Assembly: GCA_964576765.1 (NCBI GenBank)
Contig: CAZNWH010000065.1
Coordinates: 1 to 13,568 of the forward strand
DNA: 13,568 bases
From: Hellea sp964576765
GTDB taxonomy: Bacteria > Pseudomonadota > Alphaproteobacteria > Caulobacterales > Maricaulaceae
Direction of reading: 5' to 3'
Position 1 is the first letter of the stretch. Every line of letters starts with the position of its first letter. The notes beneath the pieces were generated by a model. That model was not told where the DNA came from. It was given only the letters and a program-made list of their open reading frames with translations, and searched no databases. The position numbers and the translations under genes were made by a program. Shown in pieces: positions 8,834-13,568 of this stretch.

Positions 8834-8860
8834 AAAGAAAAAGGCGGCTCACGCCGCCTT
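8834..8860 (-). terminator. Rho-independent terminator after gcrA
   Basis: On the minus strand AAGGCGGC, a four-base GTGA loop and GCCGCCTT form a perfect 8-bp GC-rich stem (8860-8841). It runs straight into a T-rich tract, TTTTTCTTT (8842-8834). It begins 28 bases after the gcrA stop codon and separates gcrA from the efflux operon on the same strand. Reading on the plus strand gives no comparable T tract, so it acts for gcrA. Confidence 0.9.
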
Positions 8861-8888
8861 GCATAAGACCTTTTCGTTGTAAAAAATG

Positions 8889-9404
8889 CTATCTAATACG
8901 TTTACGGCTTGTCGGATTTGGTCCTAAAGCACGCGTTGAGCTGCCCCTGCGCCGACTCGCCTGATAGGCCACTGAGGAATGCGCCAAACAATAGGGCTCA
9001 TCCTTATCTTCCGTCTTACGTCCACAAAAACGGAAGTCGGATGTACTTGGATCGCCAATGGGCCATTTGCACATATGATCCGTAATCGTCAGGATTGTTG
9101 CAAATTCACCATTTGCCATAGGAAGAGCTTCGATAGGCGGCGGGGCAGGACGAGGCTGAACAACAGGACGTGGCGCGCGCGGCGCAGATGGGACACGAGG
9201 CTGTCGTGTCCGCTGAACTGTTTTACGGGCTTTTTTCTTCGCCGGATTAGAGGGTTTAGCGCGCCCTGATAGTCCAAGACGATGAACCTTACCAATCACA
9301 GCATTTCGTGTGACCCCGCCTAATTGTTTGGCTATTTGCGAAGCACTTAAGCCTTCAGCCCATAATTTAGTCAGAACTTCTACACGGTCTTCTGTCCACG
9401 CCAT
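8889..9404 (-). CDS. gcrA: Cell-cycle regulator GcrA
   Basis: This 171-residue protein matches Caulobacter GcrA (173 residues) throughout its N-terminal helix-turn-helix region. Residues 1-48 contain SASQIAKQLGGVTRNAVIG and KVHRLGLSGRA. A basic, proline-rich linker (about 50-95) leads to the C-terminal part with CKWPIGDP (112-119), DFRFCG (123-128), YCLAH (138-142) and AYQ. In Caulobacter, GcrA binds the sigma-70 RNA polymerase holoenzyme. It raises transcription from promoters carrying CcrM-methylated GANTC sites, linking replication to cell-cycle gene expression. The C112/C127/C139/H142 set is typical of the family; whether it binds metal is not known to me. The ribosome site AGGGGG is seven bases before the ATG. 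The gene is monocistronic, with its own terminator, and is transcribed away from the ABC permease gene. Confidence 0.97.
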   Translation of the reverse strand: MAWTEDRVEVLTKLWAEGLSASQIAKQLGGVTRNAVIGKVHRLGLSGRAKPSNPAKKKARKTVQRTRQPRVPSAPRAPRPVVQPRPAPPPIEALPMANGEFATILTITDHMCKWPIGDPSTSDFRFCGRKTEDKDEPYCLAHSSVAYQASRRRGSSTRALGPNPTSRKRIR

Positions 9405-9472
9405 AGCGCTTCCCCCTCATCTTAAGCCATAGCAGGCTCTTACGCCCACCCGGTAATATCAAAATATTGAAC

Positions 9473-9486
9473 CACTATATATAGTG
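9473..9486. promoter_or_regulatory. Perfect 14-bp palindrome upstream of gcrA
   Basis: CACTATATATAGTG is identical to its reverse complement. It lies 68 bases upstream of the gcrA ATG, inside the divergent spacer, where a dimeric regulator or core promoter elements could sit. I do not recognise it as a known operator. Its centre is simple TA repeats, so part of the symmetry comes cheaply. No CtrA-type TTAA-N7-TTAA box was seen in this spacer. Confidence 0.35.
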
Positions 9487-9564
9487 TGAAGCTTTGGCAG
9501 CTCCTTTCAATCAACACTAGATAATGTAAAGAAAACGCCACAAACCACAAGATAAAGTTTTCAG

Positions 9565-9573
9565 CTATCCACA
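9565..9573 (+). promoter_or_regulatory. Near-consensus DnaA box in the gcrA spacer
   Basis: CTATCCACA differs from the strong DnaA box TTATCCACA only at the first base. It is about 160 bases upstream of the gcrA start codon. In Caulobacter DnaA stimulates gcrA transcription, so a box here makes biological sense. A single 8-of-9 match is weak evidence on its own. Confidence 0.4.
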
Positions 9574-9646
9574 GAAATCAATATGTTGTGTGAGCAAAAA
9601 ATTCCAATAATTGCCACTTTCTAAGGCTTGGCTTGCAAAAACACCC

Positions 9647-10495
9647 ATGTTACGCCGCCCTATGACGCGCGTAAAAACAGTTCAGGCCTCTTCCCAGTCA
9701 TCAATGACACCTGCCGCACGTCATTTCGGGGCCATCAACTGGATGGGACTTGCCACTCTTTATAAGAAAGAGTGTCGTCGTTTTATGAAAGTCTTCCCCC
9801 AGACCCTTCTTGCGCCGATTATATCCAATCTCTTATTTATGACGGTTTTCGTTTTAGCTTTTGCCGAGCAGCGCGGCGGCGGAAGTCCTGAATTTATAAA
9901 ATTTCTTGCCCCCGGTCTTGTCATGCTGGGCATATTAAATAATTCCACAGCCAATAGCGCTTCATCTATGATGACAAGCAAGATGAATGGTAGCATCATT
10001 GATGTGTTAATGCCGCCCTTATCATATTTGGAATTGGCCTTAGGGTATATTGGCGGCGCGATGACACGAGGAATTGTTGTAGCCCTTGCAACAGCTATCG
10101 CGCTGTCGATTTTTTTCACTCCGCTCATACCCGTTCACTGGTGGGCCGTTATTTACTTCAGCTTGTCCGCAGCAGCGGCCCTAGGCATGATCGGGTTGCT
10201 TTCAGGCATTTGGGCCGAAAAATTTGACCAACTTGCTGTGGTAAATCAATTTATTATCTTACCACTCTCTTATCTCTCCGGAACATTTTATCACATTGAT
10301 ATTCTCCCCCCGATTTTCCAAACACTCTCTTTTGCCAACCCTCTCTTCTATTTGATCGACGGGTTCCGATATGGATTCCTCGGTGAAGCCGATGGCAATG
10401 TCATGATAGGCGCTATTATGATCGCCATAATTAACGTCATTTTATTCTGGCTTGTCTTAAAAGTTTTAAAATCAGGATGGCGGCTCAAAGCTTAA
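9647..10495 (+). CDS. ABC-2 type transporter permease (YadH/NodJ-like)
   Basis: This is an integral membrane subunit of an ABC-2 exporter. It opens with the family pattern WMGLATLYKKECRRFMKVF followed by QTLLAPIISNLLFMTVF. Six or so hydrophobic spans follow. The ABC2_membrane hallmark region (PLSYLSGTFYHIDILPPIFQ, then FANPLFYLIDGFRYGFLG) is near the end. The start is unsure. The frame is open from a TTG at 9611; ATGs occur at 9647, 9662, 9704 and 9743, and none has a good ribosome site. The ATG at 9704 would give 263 residues, closest to the usual 250-260; I list the first ATG (282 residues). It lies divergent from gcrA and 21 bases before argD, so it may share argD's transcript. The partner ATPase gene is not next to it. 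Confidence 0.88.
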   Translation: MLRRPMTRVKTVQASSQSSMTPAARHFGAINWMGLATLYKKECRRFMKVFPQTLLAPIISNLLFMTVFVLAFAEQRGGGSPEFIKFLAPGLVMLGILNNSTANSASSMMTSKMNGSIIDVLMPPLSYLELALGYIGGAMTRGIVVALATAIALSIFFTPLIPVHWWAVIYFSLSAAAALGMIGLLSGIWAEKFDQLAVVNQFIILPLSYLSGTFYHIDILPPIFQTLSFANPLFYLIDGFRYGFLGEADGNVMIGAIMIAIINVILFWLVLKVLKSGWRLKA

Positions 10496-10516
10496 GACGA
10501 ACAAAAGGACAATCTC

Positions 10517-11719
10517 ATGGCTCAAGACGATAACCTTTATGACTGCTACAAACCACCGGCGCAGGAATTTGTGCGCGGTGAAGGAGCTTATCTTTATACC
10601 GAAAACGGAGATAAATATCTGGATTTCATTGCGGGTATTTCAGTCAACTGCCTCGGTCATGCTAATCCTATACCGCTAAATGCACTTAAAGACCAAGCCG
10701 ATAAGGTTTGGCATGTCTCGGGTATGTTCCAACTGACTGGTGCGAAACAACTCGCTAAAAAATATTGTGACGCCCTCCCTTTTGCGGAAAAGGTCTTTTT
10801 CACCAACTCGGGAGCCGAAGCCATTGAATGCGCCATGAAAACGGCGCGCAAATATCACTATGACAATGGCGATGTTGAGCGGTATGAGATTATCACCTTT
10901 CAAGGCGCGTTTCATGGCCGTACATTCGCAACCATTAATGCAGGCGGTAATCCTAAATATTTAAAAGGATTTGGGCCTAACCTCCCAGGTTTCACTCATC
11001 TGCCCTTTGGCGATCATGAGGCTCTCAAAAAAGCTGTGAGTGATAAAACAGCTGCAATTCTTGTTGAGCCTGTTCAAGGTGAAGGAGGCTTGCGTCCCTT
11101 ACCTGAAGTTTGCCTGAGAAGCTTGCGCGAGCTGTGTGATGAAAAAGGGATCCTGCTAATCTATGATGAAGTGCAATGTGGCGCAGGACGAACCGGTAAA
11201 CTCTTTGCCCATCAATGGGCAGAAAACGCGGAACCTGATATCATGGCTGTAGCTAAAGGCGTTGGCGGAGGGTTTCCCATGGGCGCCTGTATCGCAACAA
11301 AAGCCGCAGCGGCCGGCATGGTGCCCGGAACCCATGGCAGCACCTATGGCGGCAACCCGCTGGCGATGGCTGTCGGTAATGCTGTCTTTGATGAAATATC
11401 AAAGCCTGAATTCTTGGAGCATGTTGTCAAAGTCTCTAACTTCCTCAAGCAGCAATTTGAATCTCTGAAAGACGAATTTCCTGATGTTGTCGTTGAGCTA
11501 CGAGGTAAGGGCCTACTTTGCGGCATGAAACTCAAAAAACCCGCGATTGAAGTCAGGCGTATGGCGCTGGAAAACGGCCTTCTTGGTGGCAGCGCGGGGG
11601 ACAATACACTTCGTCTTGCGCCAGCCCTTATCATTACAGAAGACCATGTGCGCGAAGCCGTCGGTATTTTGCGTAAATGTTTCAAAGAGGCGCAAAGCTT
11701 GGATGATTTTGAAGGGTAA
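10517..11719 (+). CDS. argD: Acetylornithine aminotransferase (acetylornithine/succinyldiaminopimelate type)
   Basis: This 400-residue enzyme is a class-III PLP-dependent aminotransferase of arginine synthesis. It converts N-acetylglutamate semialdehyde plus glutamate to N-acetylornithine plus 2-oxoglutarate. ArgD enzymes often also serve lysine synthesis through N-succinyl-diaminopimelate. Visible motifs are FTNSGAEAIE (95-104, phosphate binding), FHGRT (132-136), EPVQGEGG (184-191), the PLP-pyridine aspartate in IYDEVQ (Asp217) and the Schiff-base lysine in VAKGVGGG (Lys247). Length is normal for the family. AAAGGA eight bases before the ATG supports the start. It precedes argF by 58 bases on the same strand, the usual alphaproteobacterial arrangement, and the two are likely cotranscribed. 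Confidence 0.96.
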   Translation: MAQDDNLYDCYKPPAQEFVRGEGAYLYTENGDKYLDFIAGISVNCLGHANPIPLNALKDQADKVWHVSGMFQLTGAKQLAKKYCDALPFAEKVFFTNSGAEAIECAMKTARKYHYDNGDVERYEIITFQGAFHGRTFATINAGGNPKYLKGFGPNLPGFTHLPFGDHEALKKAVSDKTAAILVEPVQGEGGLRPLPEVCLRSLRELCDEKGILLIYDEVQCGAGRTGKLFAHQWAENAEPDIMAVAKGVGGGFPMGACIATKAAAAGMVPGTHGSTYGGNPLAMAVGNAVFDEISKPEFLEHVVKVSNFLKQQFESLKDEFPDVVVELRGKGLLCGMKLKKPAIEVRRMALENGLLGGSAGDNTLRLAPALIITEDHVREAVGILRKCFKEAQSLDDFEG

Positions 11720-11777
11720 GATTTTTCTTTCATCTGCCTGCTCATTTGGTTAAAGACTCTTTTTGCCCGAGGCTTTG

Positions 11778-12707
11778 ATGTCAAACCCGAAACACTTTTT
11801 ATCTCTTGCTGACATATCGACCAGTGATTTGCGATCTATCTTGGATGAAGCCCACCGTATCAAAAAAGCGCGACGCGGCATTCCCAAAGGGCAACCGGAT
11901 GCTGATGCCCCCTTTAACGGCGAAACACTGGCTTTAATCTTTGAAAAATCTTCTACCCGCACACGGTTTAGTTTTGATATGGCTATGCGCCAATTAGGCG
12001 GTTCATCTATCACAGCAACCAGTCATGATATGCAAATCGGGCGCGGCGAAACGATTGAAGATACTGCTAAAGTTCTCTCGCGCTTTGTTGACGGCATTAT
12101 GCTGCGGGCCAACAGTCATGAAACCCTCGTTAATCTGGCCCATAATGCGTCTATCCCCGTCATTAATGGCCTAACGGATTATAACCATCCGTGCCAAATT
12201 ATGGCTGACCTTGAAACGCTCGAAGAACGCGGCGGCGATCTATCCGATATGACTTTAACATGGATTGGCGACGGGAATAATGTTGCCGTTAGCTTTGTAA
12301 ATGCTGCCGCGAAATTTGGTTACACATTACGCATATCATGCCCTGAAGGCTATACGCTGCCCAGTCAAACAATTGAGGCTGCGCGCAAAGAAGGGGCTAA
12401 AATTGAAACAATCTCAGACCCCCATAAGGCCTGCAAAAATACCGACGTAGTCATTGCAGATACCTTTGTCTCCATGGGTGATACTGACGCTAAGAAACGT
12501 CTCGCTGACCTTATGAGCCATCAGGTCAATGACGCTTTGATGAATGCGGCTGCCAAAGACGCTATATTTCTGCACTGTTTACCAGCCCACCGCGGTGAAG
12601 AAGTCACAGCCAAGGTCATTGACGGGCCTCAAAGCGCTGTTTTTGACGAAGCGGAAAACAGGCTCCACGCCCAAAAAGCGATAATTCGCTGGTGCTTGGA
12701 AGCATAA
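11778..12707 (+). CDS. argF: Ornithine carbamoyltransferase
   Basis: This 309-residue enzyme joins carbamoyl phosphate and ornithine to make citrulline in the cytoplasm. The family motifs are all present: carbamoyl-phosphate site STRTR (59-63), HPCQ (137-140), the ornithine-loop SMG (232-234) and HCLP (266-269). The open frame extends to a TTG at 11763, but the ATG at 11778 has GAGG five bases ahead and gives the expected N-terminus, so I use it. Tandem TAA stops end the gene. It follows argD closely; neither a promoter nor a terminator is obvious between them. Confidence 0.96.
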   Translation: MSNPKHFLSLADISTSDLRSILDEAHRIKKARRGIPKGQPDADAPFNGETLALIFEKSSTRTRFSFDMAMRQLGGSSITATSHDMQIGRGETIEDTAKVLSRFVDGIMLRANSHETLVNLAHNASIPVINGLTDYNHPCQIMADLETLEERGGDLSDMTLTWIGDGNNVAVSFVNAAAKFGYTLRISCPEGYTLPSQTIEAARKEGAKIETISDPHKACKNTDVVIADTFVSMGDTDAKKRLADLMSHQVNDALMNAAAKDAIFLHCLPAHRGEEVTAKVIDGPQSAVFDEAENRLHAQKAIIRWCLEA

Positions 12708-12711
12708 TAAA

Positions 12712-13568
12712 TTGGGGTTTTTAAAGCATTTTAGAGGCTTAAGCCTTAAAAACGGAGGGATATATGTACATCAAACCGGCGCGACTATTCCCATAAATGG
12801 AAGTCTCTTAAAAGACGGTTTTGCCCTTACAAAATTCAACAGCTATATTATCGGGTTACGCCTGTGGCGATATCTACGCCGCATGCCCTCAGCAGGCACG
12901 CTTGCATTTTATCCGCAGCAGCCAGGCCCATGGTATAATGCGTGGTTGATGGCACGGATAGCCGGATTGAAAATCACTAAAGATATCAACACTGCGGACC
13001 ATGTTTTTATATTTGACGATTCCACACACTCAGACATTGGGGCTACATTGGACCCCCATATTGAAGCAAAAGCTATCAATCCTAGAGTATCTGATATTTC
13101 CAAAACACATGTCGCGAATGTTTTCGCTGATGTTTTCGGATATGGTCTTAAGATTGATCCTTTAACCTATGAAGGCCCAGCCGTTCAAAAATCAGATGCC
13201 AATGGAACACATGATGGTATCATCATTCATTGTCCCATTAAGACCAAAGATATGCGCGATGATTGCGCTTATCAAAAGCTTATCGATAGCACTTTTAATG
13301 GTAGCCAAGGCGAAGACCTGCGCCTCATTTTTGTATTAGGTGAAATGCCAGTTATCTTCCACAAATGGAAAGATTTGGATAAACGCTTCGGGACAGATTA
13401 CGCCCATGTTGATATCAAAACACCAGAAGATGTTTTATCTTTTGACGAACAGAATTTGATCTTGAAATTTTGCCAGAAAATGGGACTTGATTTTGGCGCA
13501 ATTGATGTGATGCGGGACAAACATGACGGGCAAATATATATCGTTGACGTCAACAAAACTGGCATGCC
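12712..13568 (+). CDS. Putative ATP-grasp-like protein, C-terminus cut by window end, start uncertain
   Basis: I translated this stretch myself; the frame is open for 285 codons to the window edge. I cannot assign a precise family. The last visible part resembles the metal-binding end of ATP-grasp ligases: FGAIDVMRD (13492-13518) followed by IYIVDVNKTGM (13537-13566). Upstream are LAFYPQQPGPWYNAW, HVFIFDDSTHSD and KSDANGTHDG (13189-13218). A ligase or kinase-like role is only inference. The start is odd. The first in-frame start is TTG 12712, with GGAAG inside the argF end as a possible ribosome site. The strongest signal, GGAGGG plus ATG at 12764, opens a different frame that stops after ten codons. 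The only other visible in-frame ATG upstream of the conserved part, 12883, has no ribosome site. It follows argF by four bases from this TTG and is likely in the same transcript. Confidence 0.6.
   Translation, partial: MGFLKHFRGLSLKNGGIYVHQTGATIPINGSLLKDGFALTKFNSYIIGLRLWRYLRRMPSAGTLAFYPQQPGPWYNAWLMARIAGLKITKDINTADHVFIFDDSTHSDIGATLDPHIEAKAINPRVSDISKTHVANVFADVFGYGLKIDPLTYEGPAVQKSDANGTHDGIIIHCPIKTKDMRDDCAYQKLIDSTFNGSQGEDLRLIFVLGEMPVIFHKWKDLDKRFGTDYAHVDIKTPEDVLSFDEQNLILKFCQKMGLDFGAIDVMRDKHDGQIYIVDVNKTGM
12729..12751 (+). repeat. Stem-loop between argF and the ATP-grasp-like gene
   Basis: TTTTA(G)AGGC, loop TTAA, GCCTTAAAA forms nine base pairs with one bulged G; its core is the 12-base palindrome AGGCTTAAGCCT. 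It sits 22 bases after the argF stop and just ahead of the GGAGGG site. No T tract follows on the plus strand, so it is not a standard terminator. It could affect message processing or expression of the next gene. Confidence 0.45.
12754..12766 (+). promoter_or_regulatory. Strong ribosome binding site and ATG out of frame with the downstream gene
   Basis: GGAGGG (12754-12759) is four bases before ATG 12764. That ATG reads MYIKPARLFP and then TAA at 12794. The long downstream frame is offset by one base. Either it is a ten-codon leader peptide, or the true gene start has been separated from its body by an indel. Confidence 0.5.

Noticed and set aside
11755..11759. GACTC (a GANTC methylation site) just before argF, considered as a GcrA target
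   Set aside because: A GANTC site is expected about every 256 bases by chance, and there is no promoter evidence here.
12729..12751. Stem-loop read as an argF terminator
   Set aside because: No T tract follows it on the plus strand; the next bases are AACGGAGGG. It is kept only as a structural element.
12909..13103. Short minus-strand open frame opposite the ATP-grasp-like gene
   Set aside because: The plus-strand frame is long and carries family-like motifs; the minus frame has none.

Overview
The window looks like chromosomal DNA from an alphaproteobacterium. The strongest evidence is a complete gcrA, a cell-cycle regulator essentially confined to that class. The argD-argF pair and the NodT-type lipoprotein of the efflux pump fit the same picture. 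Base composition is moderate to AT-leaning, unlike the high-GC Caulobacter or Rhodobacter genomes. A low-GC member of the Hyphomonadaceae/Maricaulales is therefore a reasonable guess, but it is inference from gene content only.

The left two thirds (1-8610) is one block on the minus strand. It reads, in transcription order, outer-membrane efflux lipoprotein (TolC/OprM/NodT-like), periplasmic adaptor (AcrA-like), inner-membrane RND transporter (AcrB-like), secreted M13 metallopeptidase lipoprotein, then a fragment of an RHS-repeat protein that runs off the window edge. The first three form a complete tripartite pump with close spacing and a one-base TAATG stop/start overlap between adaptor and transporter. 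The peptidase follows after 44 bases with no visible terminator. The RHS fragment begins three bases after the peptidase stop codon, in the same reading frame, and carries only the C-terminal core of such a protein.

The centre (8611-9646) holds the control DNA. It contains a probable promoter for the pump operon, a clear intrinsic terminator behind gcrA, gcrA itself on the minus strand, and a divergent spacer of about 240 bases. That spacer carries a perfect 14-base palindrome and a near-consensus DnaA box.

The right side (9647-13568) is on the plus strand. It has an ABC-2 type permease without an adjacent ATPase gene, then argD and argF for two steps of arginine synthesis, then a protein with ATP-grasp-like features that is cut by the window end. 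The start of this last gene is problematic: the best Shine-Dalgarno/ATG pair is out of frame with the body of the gene.

Most of the window is ordinary core metabolism, efflux and cell-cycle regulation. The parts most worth a second look are the RHS tip behind the peptidase, the start or frameshift question in the last gene, the lysine-rich adaptor tail, and the possible DnaA site in front of gcrA. No CRISPR array, insertion sequence, tRNA or rRNA was seen.
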